In this document: piece after piece, positions 33,370 through 44,384 of the stretch
How positions within the stretch are numbered: the stretch's first letter is position 1
Layout: each line of letters starts with the position of its first letter
DNA from: an uncultured Flavobacteriales bacterium
GTDB lineage: Bacteria > Bacteroidota > Bacteroidia > Flavobacteriales_D > Sanyastnellaceae
DNA length: 54,022 nt
NCBI GenBank assembly: GCA_938084585.1
Contig: CALKFF010000012.1
Span: forward strand, 1 to 54,022
Reading direction: 5' to 3'
Translations under genes and position numbers: made by a program
Notes under the pieces: model-generated
What the model was told of the DNA's origin: nothing
The model's database searches: none
The model's input: only the letters and a program-made list of their open reading frames with translations

Positions 33370-36300
33370 GGTCTGACCACCTGGAATCGGGTCGCCGTCA
33401 CCTGTTGTCGACCCTCACTGCGCACCGAAATGGCGTACGCTCCTGGCGCCCACCCAGACACGTCCAGCACGTGGATCCCTGCCGGCCATGTGCCAGCGCC
33501 AATGACGCGACCCGCAACGTCGTGGGCCATCCATTCCACTTGGTGCGGCACGCGAATTTGAACGGCGTTCTGGGCCGGGTTGGGCCAGAGGCGCACACCC
33601 AAATCGCCCTCCTGCACCGCATCCACATCCGCCACGTCCACCGTGATCGACGCTTGGTCGGCACACACTTGGTTGGGGTCCACCGCCGTCAAGAAAATGT
33701 TGTAGGAACCCGCCTCGTCGTACACGAGCTCAGGCGCTTCGTCGTTGCTGAACACGCCGTTTCCAAACGACCACTGGAACGACCCTGCGCCCTGGCTGAG
33801 GTTCTCCAGCGTAACCGGTGTGCCCACCTCCAAGTCTTCAGGCACCGAGAACGACGCGAAGACTGGCTCGGTCAAATCGTCCAAGCTTCGAGGCATCAAA
33901 GTGTATCCGTCCAAGAGCGGCGTGCCGATGTCGTATTGACCCCCAATCCCGGCGACCCCGAACGTTCCCATGGGGGGCTCGGTGCCAAAGAGGTTGGTGT
34001 TGGCGTCGATGCGGATTTGGACTTGGCCCGCGCCGTAATCCACCATCACGTCGAAGAACGGGAAGTCGTTTGTCCATTGGGCGGGGTCCAAAAGCTTCAC
34101 GCACTTCAGGCGCACGACTTGAGATTCAGTCTCTTCTCCCATTTCTTGCACGAGCACCGGCTCCTGGGTGTCAAACCCGCTGCCCTCGTAAATCAAGGTG
34201 TCCGCGTACAACGTCGCGAGGCCGTTGAATTGGCCCACCACACCACGCACCCTGACGCTGTCTCCCTCCAGGACTTCGTACCCGAAATTGTTGATGGCGC
34301 TGAAGACGTTGATGCCCGAGGTGGGGTCGATCAATGTGAAACGCAGTCCTTGCGGGTAATCGTTCCAGCCGTGCACCACCCCGCGCAATTCACACGCGGT
34401 GTCGATGCTGTCGAGCACCCCTTGGTTGTCGATGTCCCGCACCTGGATGATGTCGTAGACGGGGTATTCCAAATCCGAAGGCAGGATGTGGATCACCACC
34501 GTCTCGATGCCCACCACGGCCCCTCCGGACACCACGGTCAAGGTCAACTCGACGTCCTCTTGCAGCTCGGGGTCCTCCTCGTCCACCGCCACGAAGTTGA
34601 AGGCTTGGCTGTTCAACAGGCCAGCCTCAAACTCAAACGAAAGGGGGAACACCGCAGGAAAATCCGCGCCGGGTTCGGCGTCGCCGCCCGACACCTCCAC
34701 GAGGACCTCCACATCTTCAAGCGGGTACGACACGACCATCTCCACGGCCACGCCTTGGCCTTCCGCCACGTACAATTCTGGCGCCGCAAAGCCCACAACC
34801 ATGGTGCCCAACCCTCCGCAAGAGGCCTCGTGTTCTCCCAAGAAATCGAAGGTGTCCTGGGGGTACACATCCCACTCGGTTTGGCCCTCGGCCCAGTTCG
34901 TGGATCCCTGTCCGATGTTGGGCTTACGAACGAGGGTGTACTCCGACATGCCGCCCGATTGCACCGCCCAACCGTCGGGCTCTCCCGGGTCATTCTCTGG
35001 GCCAATCTCACCCATTTGGTCTATGACTTCCCCGTTCTTCCGCAGCACGATGGCGTCGTTGCCGTTGAACCAGGTCACGGAGCTCAACACCTGGCTTTGG
35101 TTCACAATGGCCGCGTCTGCCTGTGGATTTCCCATCACGTGAACCCCTCCTGGCGGGATGGTGCCCTCCAAGTCGAGCTCTTGTGTCGGAGACGAGGCGC
35201 CGTTGTTGTAGACCTCCATGGTGTACGGGGTCAAATCGATCGCTTCCACCGTCGGGTTGTGCACCTCCAGCGCTTTGTTGTTGCTCGTGCCCTCGATGTA
35301 TTCGCTGATGATCAAATCGTCGCACAACCCCGCCTCGCCGCATTGCAGGATGTTCACCTCCAAGAAGTTGCCGCTCAAACTGTCGCAACCGTATGCCGCT
35401 GCGCCGTACACCCACGACCCCACCGCCACGGTGCTGTCCACCAAGCTGTCCTGGTAGCTCAACCCCCACACGTGGTAGTCTCCCGCTTCTTCGAAGGCGG
35501 CAAAATCGAAGTAAGGTTGGTGGGTGGTGGCCAACACAGAGTCCTCCGTGTTGCAGATCAAGAACACGTATTCGTCCTCTGCGGCGTCGCTGAAGTACCC
35601 AAACGACACCAGCGCGCCGTCCTCCGCCAACAAACACGCCTGGGCGTCCGGCTCCGCGCCTGCCGTAAGGATCGTGCCGCCGTCGCAGGAGGGGATTTCG
35701 CAGGTTTGGCCCTGGAGGGTGACCACTTCGTCAGACAGGCTCACGCACCCATCCGCTTGCGACGTGCCCACGTCCGCCAAGGTGGCTGGGGAGGCGTCCA
35801 GGATGGCGTTGTGCGACACCGCCACCACATCGTAACTGCCGTCGCCAAGCCCTTCCATGTCGATGGCGGTGCCCAAGAACACTTCCACCACCACGTCCGT
35901 GCCAGATTCCAAAACCACCAAGCTTGTGGCCGCAGACGCCGCGTCGGACTCGTGTGTGAACCCCACAATTTGAGGCCCCAAATCGGTGCAAAACGTGGTG
36001 ATGCTGCCGTTCAATGACAAGTGTCCTCCTTCGCACCCCAACACATTGGACGAGCCTGGGCTGAGGGCTTGCATCGCGAATTGCTGGTCGAGGGCCGCGC
36101 CGCCGTCAGGCACCCTCGACAACCCGTCCGACCCTGGGTTCACCCCCTCCCCTCCTTCGTAGACCGTGCCGGTGGCATCAGGGTTGACCACTGCGACAAT
36201 GGCGGCCATTTGCGGGTTGGTGACCGAGGTGTTGCCGTAAAGCACCGCATCCGCAATCCCTGTGAAGGTGGGTGATGCATTCAACTCAAACTCCGACGCG

Positions 36301-36623
36301 GGCTGGGCGGTGAGCACCACGCCTGCCACAGTGTTTTGCCATCCTTCGCCCTCCAAAAGCAGGAAGCCTTCGCTGTCCAAGGTTTGGCCCTGAAGGTCGA
36401 CCACACCTTGAACCGCGGCGGTCCAATCGCCCCCCGAGAACGACGACTTGACGACAACCAAAGCGTGGCCGTCCACACTCTGGTTGGCGGGGCCGTGCAG
36501 CTCGACAAATTGACCCGCATTGGGTCCCGTGACGAGGTTGATTTCGTTGAGGACGACTTGGGCTTCCGTGGCGAGAGACAAACCGCAAAATGCGGCGAAC
36601 AGTCCGAGAAGTTGGCGTTTCAT
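33366..36623 (-). CDS. Large lamin-tail-domain protein with T9SS C-terminal sorting domain
   Basis: 1085 residues. Signal peptide MKRQLLGLFAAFCGLSLATE then AQ. Two lamin-tail-like domains: one directly after the signal (VVLNEINLVTGPNAGQFVEL), one about 440-600 (DLIISEYIEGTSNNKALEVH). A Calx-beta-like domain (ELYVAEGQGVAVEMVVSYPL) at about 610-715, an OB-fold-like region (CELRGVVHGWNDYPQGLRFT) at about 735-900, a PKD domain (FQWSFGNGVFSNDEAPELVY) near 960, and a type A T9SS domain at the end (LGVRLWPNPAQNAVQIRV, VLDVSGWAPGAYAISV). Domain sets like this occur in surface-anchored nuclease-like or adhesive proteins; no nuclease core is present here. Acidic composition fits an extracellular, possibly calcium-binding protein. 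Confidence 0.85.
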   Translation of the reverse strand: MKRQLLGLFAAFCGLSLATEAQVVLNEINLVTGPNAGQFVELHGPANQSVDGHALVVVKSSFSGGDWTAAVQGVVDLQGQTLDSEGFLLLEGEGWQNTVAGVVLTAQPASEFELNASPTFTGIADAVLYGNTSVTNPQMAAIVAVVNPDATGTVYEGGEGVNPGSDGLSRVPDGGAALDQQFAMQALSPGSSNVLGCEGGHLSLNGSITTFCTDLGPQIVGFTHESDAASAATSLVVLESGTDVVVEVFLGTAIDMEGLGDGSYDVVAVSHNAILDASPATLADVGTSQADGCVSLSDEVVTLQGQTCEIPSCDGGTILTAGAEPDAQACLLAEDGALVSFGYFSDAAEDEYVFLICNTEDSVLATTHQPYFDFAAFEEAGDYHVWGLSYQDSLVDSTVAVGSWVYGAAAYGCDSLSGNFLEVNILQCGEAGLCDDLIISEYIEGTSNNKALEVHNPTVEAIDLTPYTMEVYNNGASSPTQELDLEGTIPPGGVHVMGNPQADAAIVNQSQVLSSVTWFNGNDAIVLRKNGEVIDQMGEIGPENDPGEPDGWAVQSGGMSEYTLVRKPNIGQGSTNWAEGQTEWDVYPQDTFDFLGEHEASCGGLGTMVVGFAAPELYVAEGQGVAVEMVVSYPLEDVEVLVEVSGGDAEPGADFPAVFPLSFEFEAGLLNSQAFNFVAVDEEDPELQEDVELTLTVVSGGAVVGIETVVIHILPSDLEYPVYDIIQVRDIDNQGVLDSIDTACELRGVVHGWNDYPQGLRFTLIDPTSGINVFSAINNFGYEVLEGDSVRVRGVVGQFNGLATLYADTLIYEGSGFDTQEPVLVQEMGEETESQVVRLKCVKLLDPAQWTNDFPFFDVMVDYGAGQVQIRIDANTNLFGTEPPMGTFGVAGIGGQYDIGTPLLDGYTLMPRSLDDLTEPVFASFSVPEDLEVGTPVTLENLSQGAGSFQWSFGNGVFSNDEAPELVYDEAGSYNIFLTAVDPNQVCADQASITVDVADVDAVQEGDLGVRLWPNPAQNAVQIRVPHQVEWMAHDVAGRVIGAGTWPAGIHVLDVSGWAPGAYAISVRSEGRQQVTATRFQVVRP

Positions 36624-36646
36624 GGCGAGCGTTGTGAATGGGGTTC

Positions 36647-36654
36647 GAAGGTAG
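36647..36654 (-). promoter_or_regulatory. -7 box TACCTTCG of the lamin-tail gene
   Basis: Minus strand, 23 bases before the ATG at 36623. It is back to back with the plus box; together they share the quasi-palindrome GGTAGCGTACC (36651-36661). Confidence 0.45.
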
Positions 36655-36657
36655 CGT

Positions 36658-36665
36658 ACCTTTCA
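36658..36665 (+). promoter_or_regulatory. -7-like box TACCTTTC of the DUF4175 operon
   Basis: Ten bases before the ATG at 36676; last base C instead of G. Confidence 0.4.
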
Positions 36666-36675
36666 AGTTCGAGAG

Positions 36676-39600
36676 ATGACGGGAGAGATTTCACTGATCC
36701 AAAAACTGGACGCCTTCATCCGCAGGCACCACAGAACCAAAGTCCTTCGAGGGCTTTTGTTGTCTTTTGTCACCCTGTCCGTCGGCGCGCTGCTGTTTGT
36801 CCTTCTTGAAGGAGTGGGGCGGTTTGGCGTCGCTGGGCGAACGGTGCTGTTTTACACGTTTGCCGCGGCGGCCGCCGTCGTGTTGGCCACGCAGGTGCTT
36901 TGGCCCCTTGCGCAATGGGCACGCCTCAGCCAAGGGTTGAGTCACGACGAGGCCGCCCGCATCGTGGGCAACCACTTTCCCGAGGTCAAGGACAAGCTGC
37001 TAAACACCCTTCAGCTTCAGCGCCAAGTCGACAACGCCCAAGGTGCCGACGTCACGTTGCTGGCTGCGAGCATCGACCAACGCACAGCGTCGCTCCGGCC
37101 ACTCCCCTTCACGAGCGCCGTGGACGTGTCCGGCGCCGTCCGGATGTTTCGTTGGGCCGCGCCCGTCGCGGCATTGGTGATGGTTGGCTTGTGGGTGCAG
37201 CCCGATTGGGTGACCGCACCCGCCACCCGCATCGTGCAACACCGGACCGAGTTCATCGAGCCGGCCCCGTTTGATTTTGTGCTGCTGAACCACCGGATGG
37301 AGGTTGCCGCGGGGGACCCCTTTGTGGTCACCGTGGAGACCCAAGGCGACGAATTGCCAGCCTCGGTGACCTTGGAGTCCGGCAACGGCCGCTTCCGGAT
37401 GGAGCGCGTGAAACCCCATGTGTTCCGGCACACCTTCCCCGCCGTGCGGAACAACATTGACTTTCAGTTTTTGGCCAACGGCTGGCGGTCTGGGAACCAC
37501 ACCGTGAAGCCCTTCGCTGTGCCCATGTTGGCCAACCTGCGATTGCAAGCCACGCCCCCATCCTACACGGGCCTGCCCAAGTTGGACACCCAAAACCAAG
37601 GCGATGTGACGGTGCCTGAAGGCACACCCATCCAGTGGACCATGCAAGTCCACGACGCGGACTCCCTCCGGTTCACCTGGAACGACGATTGGCTGCAGAC
37701 CACGCGAACCACAGGCAACACCTTTTCAGCCCACGCCGTGGCCACCACCAACAGCACCTATTGGATCACGCCCATCCAAGCCCCATTGACCGGTGATTCG
37801 ATGCGCCACCGCATCCGCGTCGTGCGAGACGGCAAGCCCTCCATTCGGGTCGAGGAGTCGCAAGACAGCACCTCCAGAAAGAAGATGCACTTCACTGGCT
37901 CTGTCCAAGACGACTACGGGTTCAGCCGCTTGACGTTTGTTTGGGAGGTTGTGGAGCGCGGAGAGGGGCCGTCGGAAGAATTGTTGGCGGCCGGAGGCGG
38001 CACCCCAGCCTTGACCAAGGGTCGGGTGGAACTGGAGGTTCCCCGGGGCCGACGCGGAACGTTCTACCACATGTGGGACTTGCGTGAGCTGGATTGGCGA
38101 GAAGGAGATGTCTTGGAGGCTTGGTTTGAGGTTTGGGACAACGACGCCGTGCATGGGGCCAAAAAAGTGAGGTCCACCACCACGCGGCTGGAAGCCCCCT
38201 CCGCGGGAGACTTGAGGGAAGAGCGTGTCAACGCGGCAGAGTCCATCGAAGAAAACTTGCAAGACGCCGCCAAGGAGGCCGCCGAACTGAGGGAAGCCAT
38301 GGAGGCCATGCAAGAGCGACTTCGCGAACAGGGCGAGATGACGTGGCAAGACCGCCAGGCCATGGAAAACCTGTTGGAACAGCAGCAGGCCCTTCAAGAA
38401 AAGCTGGAGGAAATGCAGCGCGACAACGCCAAGAAAGACGAACGAGCCAACGAATTCTCCAAGCAAGAGGAGCGCATGCTGGACAAGCAAGGGCAGCTCC
38501 AAAAGTTGATGGACGACCTGATGAGCGAAGAAATGCGCCAGCTGTTTGAGCAGATGGAAGAGCTCATGCGGGAGATGGACCCTGAGAAGCTGCAAGAGCA
38601 GTTGAACGAAATGGAGCTCCACCACGACGCCATGGAAAAGGAGCTCGACCGGGCCCTTGAACAATTCCGTCAGTTGGAGTGGGAAACCAAAATGAACGAG
38701 GCCATCGACGACCTCCACCGTTTGGCCGAGGAACAAAAGAAGCTGGCGGAGGAGACCGAGTTTGGGCTGGAAGATTCTGAAAAACTCAAGGCCAAGCAAG
38801 ACAGCCTCAACGCGGCATTCGACAAGGTCCAAAAAGACCTGGAACAGCTGAAGAAGGACAACCAAGAGCTCGAGAACCCGAACCCCATGATGGACAGCTC
38901 GGGCGAAGAGGAGTCTATCCAAGAGGAGATGGAAAAGAGCTCCGACCAGCTCGACAAAGGCAAGGAGAAGAAGGCGTCGGATGCCCAGAAAAACGCGGCA
39001 GAGCAAATGGAGCAGTTGGCCCAACAAATGGAAGCCATGCAACAGCAGTCTGATTCTGAATCGGCCAGCGAAGACATGGACGCGCTGAGGGCGTTGCTGG
39101 AGAACATCCTGACGCTGTCGTTTGAGGAGGAACTCCTGATGTCTGAATTGAAGGCCACCAACGAACAAGACCCCCGATACGTCGGCCACGGCCAAAACCA
39201 GCGCAAGCTGAAAGACGACGCCGTCATGGTGGAAGACAGCTTGTTTGCGCTGAGCATGCGCATCCCGCAGTTGGCGTCTGCCGTCAACCGAGAAATTGGG
39301 TTGGTGAACCGCCACATGGGCAAGGCGCTGGAAGGGTTTGGCGACAGGCTCACAGCCGACATCGCCATGAACCAGCAGTACGTCATGACCTCCTTCAACA
39401 ACCTGGCGTTGCTGCTGGACGAGGCGCTTCAGCAGATGCAACAGCAACAGGCCCAAAAGCAGCCCGGATCGGGCAACTGCGAAAAGCCTGGTGGATCAGG
39501 CAGCCCCTCCCCCACCCCCAAGGCGGGCGACATGAAGAAGATGCAGCAAGCCCTCGGCAAGAAGCTGGAGCAGATGAAGGAAAAGATGGGGGAAGGTGCC

Positions 39601-40092
39601 AACAAGGGTCAAGCCGGACAAAAGAAACCGGGGGGCATGAGCAAGGAGCTCGCCCAAATGGCCGCCGAGCAAGCCGCCCTTCGGAAGATGGCCCAGGAGA
39701 AAGCCAAGAAACTGAATGAAGACGGGTCTGGAAACGGCAACGGCATGAAAGAAATCGCCGAGCAAATGGAGGAGCTCGAGCGCGATTTGGTGAACCGCCA
39801 GGTGGACGAAGCCACCTTGAAGCGCCAACAAGATTTGATCACGCGGTTGTTGGAAGCTGAGAACGCCGAGCGCATCCGGGGCGAGAAAGAAGATCGAACT
39901 TCGCGGACAGGTGACGACGCCCTCAAGGCAGATCCCCCTCAAGCCACCGAATACCTCCGTCGGAAAATGAACGAGCTGGAGTTGCTTCGGACCGTGCCTG
40001 CGGAACTTCTGCCGTACTACCGGGAGCGCGTCAACGAATATTTCAATACTTTGGAACTCGATTCCGAGGAACAACCCGATTTGAAGCCATGA
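36676..40092 (+). CDS. DUF4175-like giant coiled-coil membrane protein
   Basis: 1138 residues. Three helices near the N-terminus (about 23-43, 55-77, 157-177), then beta-rich domains (180-500) with ATPPSYTGLPKLDTQNQGDV, then 520-1110 dominated by long Glu/Gln/Lys/Met-rich coiled coils (for example QDAAKEAAELREAMEAMQER and EEMRQLFEQMEELMREMDPE). The layout matches large DUF4175-type proteins of Bacteroidota; function unknown, possibly an envelope-spanning scaffold. Composition of the coil part is extreme (Q, E, K and M) and contains a PGSGNCEKPGGSGSPSPTPK linker. It precedes the anti-sigma-type ATPase, ybeY and mnmG; its stop overlaps the next ATG (ATGA). Confidence 0.75.
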   Translation: MTGEISLIQKLDAFIRRHHRTKVLRGLLLSFVTLSVGALLFVLLEGVGRFGVAGRTVLFYTFAAAAAVVLATQVLWPLAQWARLSQGLSHDEAARIVGNHFPEVKDKLLNTLQLQRQVDNAQGADVTLLAASIDQRTASLRPLPFTSAVDVSGAVRMFRWAAPVAALVMVGLWVQPDWVTAPATRIVQHRTEFIEPAPFDFVLLNHRMEVAAGDPFVVTVETQGDELPASVTLESGNGRFRMERVKPHVFRHTFPAVRNNIDFQFLANGWRSGNHTVKPFAVPMLANLRLQATPPSYTGLPKLDTQNQGDVTVPEGTPIQWTMQVHDADSLRFTWNDDWLQTTRTTGNTFSAHAVATTNSTYWITPIQAPLTGDSMRHRIRVVRDGKPSIRVEESQDSTSRKKMHFTGSVQDDYGFSRLTFVWEVVERGEGPSEELLAAGGGTPALTKGRVELEVPRGRRGTFYHMWDLRELDWREGDVLEAWFEVWDNDAVHGAKKVRSTTTRLEAPSAGDLREERVNAAESIEENLQDAAKEAAELREAMEAMQERLREQGEMTWQDRQAMENLLEQQQALQEKLEEMQRDNAKKDERANEFSKQEERMLDKQGQLQKLMDDLMSEEMRQLFEQMEELMREMDPEKLQEQLNEMELHHDAMEKELDRALEQFRQLEWETKMNEAIDDLHRLAEEQKKLAEETEFGLEDSEKLKAKQDSLNAAFDKVQKDLEQLKKDNQELENPNPMMDSSGEEESIQEEMEKSSDQLDKGKEKKASDAQKNAAEQMEQLAQQMEAMQQQSDSESASEDMDALRALLENILTLSFEEELLMSELKATNEQDPRYVGHGQNQRKLKDDAVMVEDSLFALSMRIPQLASAVNREIGLVNRHMGKALEGFGDRLTADIAMNQQYVMTSFNNLALLLDEALQQMQQQQAQKQPGSGNCEKPGGSGSPSPTPKAGDMKKMQQALGKKLEQMKEKMGEGANKGQAGQKKPGGMSKELAQMAAEQAALRKMAQEKAKKLNEDGSGNGNGMKEIAEQMEELERDLVNRQVDEATLKRQQDLITRLLEAENAERIRGEKEDRTSRTGDDALKADPPQATEYLRRKMNELELLRTVPAELLPYYRERVNEYFNTLELDSEEQPDLKP

Positions 40093-40502
40093 CCACCACC
40101 CTGCCAGAATTGCGATTCGACTCCAAGCCTGAGAACATTGCGGTGGTTGAGAAGCTCATCGACCAAATCAGTGCCGACCACGGCATTGTGGCAGAGCATT
40201 ACGGCAACGTGCTCATCGCCATGACAGAAGGCGTCAACAACGCCATTGTCCACGGGAACAAGCTCGACGAAACCAAGTCGGTCAGTGTGTCGTGCGCCAT
40301 CGATGAAAAGTCCCTGGTGTTTCGCATCACGGACGAGGGCCCTGGGTTCGATTACGACAACCTCCCCGACCCCACGGCGCCAGAAAACATCGAGAAGCCT
40401 CACGGCCGCGGTGTGTTCTTGATGCGCCACCTCGCCGACGAATGCGCGTTCGAAGACGAAGGCCGCATTGTCGAGCTCACCTTCACCGACGTCCTGGCCT
40501 GA
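40089..40502 (+). CDS. Small GHKL ATP-binding protein (anti-sigma factor RsbW-like)
   Basis: 137 residues, consisting of a single histidine-kinase-type ATPase domain. N-box EGVNNAIVHGN (about 47-57), G1 DEGPGFDYDNLP (about 82-93) and G2 HGRGVFLMRHLADE (about 105-118) are intact. There is no phosphoacceptor domain, so it belongs with RsbW/SpoIIAB-type serine kinases or anti-sigma factors. No anti-anti-sigma (STAS) gene or sigma factor is nearby, so its partner is unknown. Coupled by ATGA to the DUF4175 gene and one base before ybeY. Confidence 0.85.
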   Translation: MTTTLPELRFDSKPENIAVVEKLIDQISADHGIVAEHYGNVLIAMTEGVNNAIVHGNKLDETKSVSVSCAIDEKSLVFRITDEGPGFDYDNLPDPTAPENIEKPHGRGVFLMRHLADECAFEDEGRIVELTFTDVLA

Positions 40503-40503
40503 C

Positions 40504-40932
40504 ATGGTGGTGTTCGTGGACGGTGACGTCCCCTGCAATGTCGAAGGGCGTCAACGCGTCAAATCGTGGTTGGCTGCCCTCGCCAAGCACCACAACCGCA
40601 CCCTGGGCGACGTGAGCATTGTCTCTTGCTCTGACGAGGAACTGCTCAACTACAACCGGCAGTACCTGGACCACGACACGTACACCGACATCATCACGTT
40701 CGACCACACCGAGGGCACAAGCCTCTCTGGCGACCTCTTGATTTCTTTCGAGAGAGTCCAAGAAAACGCTGAAAATCATGGTGTTGTGTTTCAAGAGGAG
40801 CTCCGGCGGGTGATGGCGCATGGGGTGCTTCATTTGGCCGGGCTCAAGGACAAAACCCCGGAAGACGCCTCCGCCATGCGTCAAGCAGAAGACCACGCCT
40901 TGCAGATGTTCCACGTGGAACACCCTGCTTGA
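40504..40932 (+). CDS. ybeY: Endoribonuclease YbeY
   Basis: 142 residues from the ATG at 40504, one base after the previous stop. 16S rRNA 3' end maturation and ribosome quality control. [20 protein letters not shown] is the family core, [14 protein letters not shown] follows, and [20 protein letters not shown] is the metal site: two histidines of HGxLH are present, but the third His of the E. coli motif (HLxGYDH) is Asp/Lys here, as I recall for this phylum. A longer frame beginning at 40468 overlaps the ATPase gene and is not preferred. Confidence 0.92.
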   Translation: MVVFVDGDVPCNVEGRQRVKSWLAALAKHHNRTLGDVSIVSCSDEELLNYNRQYLDHDTYTDIITFDHTEGTSLSGDLLISFERVQENAENHGVVFQEELRRVMAHGVLHLAGLKDKTPEDASAMRQAEDHALQMFHVEHPA

Positions 40933-40945
40933 CCGCCGCATTGGC

Positions 40946-40953
40946 GACCTTTG
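40946..40953 (+). promoter_or_regulatory. -7-like box GACCTTTG of mnmG
   Basis: Five bases before the mnmG ATG and 14 bases after the ybeY stop; suggests mnmG has its own promoter besides the operon one. Confidence 0.35.
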
Positions 40954-40958
40954 CCGCC

Positions 40959-42821
<1,863 letters not shown>

Positions 42822-42826
42822 CTGCG

Positions 42827-42834
42827 TACCTTTG
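42827..42834 (+). promoter_or_regulatory. -7 box TACCTTTG of the ALDH7 gene
   Basis: Perfect TAnnTTTG, six bases before the ATG at 42841 and only six bases after the mnmG stop. Confidence 0.6.
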
Positions 42835-42840
42835 GATGCC

Positions 42841-44370
42841 ATGAACATCCAAAACATCCTTGCCGACCTCGGCATCCAAGACCAGAACCACGGCGTCATG
42901 ATTGGCGCGGAAACTTTCGGTTCTGGCGCATCCATCGACAGCCACTCTCCTGTGGACGGCAAGCGCATTGCTTCCCTCTCCACGGCATCCAACGACGATT
43001 ATGAGCGCGTCATGTCAGCCGCCACCAACGCATTTGTCGAATGGCGCAAGTGGACCGCCCCCCAGCGCGGTGAAGTCGTCCGCCAATACGGCGACGCTTT
43101 GCGTGCCAAGAAGGACAGCCTCGGCGCCCTCGTCTCTTACGAAATGGGAAAGAGCTACCAAGAGGGCCTTGGTGAGGTTCAAGAAATGATCGACATCTGC
43201 GACTTCGCAGTCGGTCAGAGCCGTCAACTCTACGGCCTCACGATGCACTCAGAGCGCCCCAATCACCGGATGTACGAGCAATACCACCCTCTCGGTGTGG
43301 TCGGCATCATCAGCGCGTTCAACTTCCCCGTTGCCGTCTGGTGCTGGAACACTGCGTTGGCTTGGATCTCAGGCGACGTGTGCGTGTGGAAGCCTTCCGA
43401 GAAAGCTCCACTTTGCTCGCTGGCCTGCCAGCACATTTGGAACGAAGTGGCCGAAGCCAACAACCTCCCTGCCGGGGTGAGTTGCCTTGTGAACGGCGAT
43501 TACAAAGTGGGGGAGTGGATGACCGCCGACAAGCGTGTGCCCCTCGTCTCCGCCACCGGATCCATCCGCATGGGCAAAATTGTCGCCCAAGCGGTGGCAG
43601 CCCGCCTGGGTCGCTCGTTGCTTGAGTTGGGCGGCAACAACGCCATCATCATCACACCTGATGCCGACCTCAAGATGGTCATTCCTGCCACAGTCTTTGG
43701 CGCCGTGGGAACATGTGGTCAGCGTTGCACCTCAACGCGTCGCCTGATCATCCACAGCAGCATCTACGACAAGGTGAAAGACCAATTGGTCCAAGCCTAC
43801 AAGCAAGTCCGCATTGGCGATCCTCTCGATGAAAACAACCACGTGGGCCCGCTCATCGACACCGACGCAGTGAACGCGTACTTGAACGCTTTGGACGCGG
43901 TGGTCGCACAAGGAGGCACTGTGCTTGTGCCGGGTGGCCCGCTTGAAGGCCCAGGCTACGAGAGTGGCTGCTACGTCAAACCAGCCATTGCTGAGGTAAC
44001 GAACGACCTGGACATCGTGCAACACGAGACGTTCGCACCCATCTTGTACTTGATGAAGTACGACACCCTGGAGGAGGCCATTGCCTTGCAAAACGGCGTG
44101 GTCCAAGGCTTGTCCTCGGCCATCATGACCAACAACGTTCGCGAGGCGGAGAACTTCTTGTCCGCTGCGGGTTCCGACTGCGGCATTGCCAACGTGAACA
44201 TCGGCACCTCTGGCGCTGAAATTGGCGGAGCGTTTGGCGGTGAGAAAGAAACAGGAGGGGGCCGCGAGTCTGGATCCGACGCTTGGAAAGCTTACATGCG
44301 TCGTCAAACCAACACAATCAACTACGGCACGGATTTGCCGCTGGCCCAAGGCATCAAATTCGACCTCTGA
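42841..44370 (+). CDS. Aldehyde dehydrogenase, ALDH7 (aminoadipate semialdehyde dehydrogenase-like)
   Basis: 509 residues. NAD-dependent oxidation of 2-aminoadipate 6-semialdehyde (piperideine-6-carboxylate) in lysine breakdown is the best-known role of the ALDH7 clade; other aldehydes are possible. Catalytic cysteine in GTCGQRCTSTRRLIIH (about 301), general base in LLELGGNNAIIITPDAD, NAD-site residues in GIISAFNFPVAVWCWNTALA and VCVWKPSEKAPL. The C-terminal GTSGAEIGGAFGGEKETGGG is diagnostic for ALDH7 (antiquitin). Start ATG follows the TACCTTTG box. No other lysine pathway genes are near. Confidence 0.93.
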   Translation: MNIQNILADLGIQDQNHGVMIGAETFGSGASIDSHSPVDGKRIASLSTASNDDYERVMSAATNAFVEWRKWTAPQRGEVVRQYGDALRAKKDSLGALVSYEMGKSYQEGLGEVQEMIDICDFAVGQSRQLYGLTMHSERPNHRMYEQYHPLGVVGIISAFNFPVAVWCWNTALAWISGDVCVWKPSEKAPLCSLACQHIWNEVAEANNLPAGVSCLVNGDYKVGEWMTADKRVPLVSATGSIRMGKIVAQAVAARLGRSLLELGGNNAIIITPDADLKMVIPATVFGAVGTCGQRCTSTRRLIIHSSIYDKVKDQLVQAYKQVRIGDPLDENNHVGPLIDTDAVNAYLNALDAVVAQGGTVLVPGGPLEGPGYESGCYVKPAIAEVTNDLDIVQHETFAPILYLMKYDTLEEAIALQNGVVQGLSSAIMTNNVREAENFLSAAGSDCGIANVNIGTSGAEIGGAFGGEKETGGGRESGSDAWKAYMRRQTNTINYGTDLPLAQGIKFDL

Positions 44371-44372
44371 TG

Positions 44373-44379
44373 TACTTTG
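44373..44379 (+). promoter_or_regulatory. -7-like box TACTTTG
   Basis: One base shorter than TAnnTTTG, five bases before the ATG at 44385. It favours that start over the ATG at 44370 that overlaps the ALDH stop. Confidence 0.35.
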
Positions 44380-44384
44380 GGTTC

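Noticed and set aside
40504..40932. Missing third histidine in the YbeY metal motif as a sign of inactivation
   Set aside because: As I recall, YbeY proteins of this phylum carry the same HGxLHLxGxKDKT version; the rest of the family pattern is intact.
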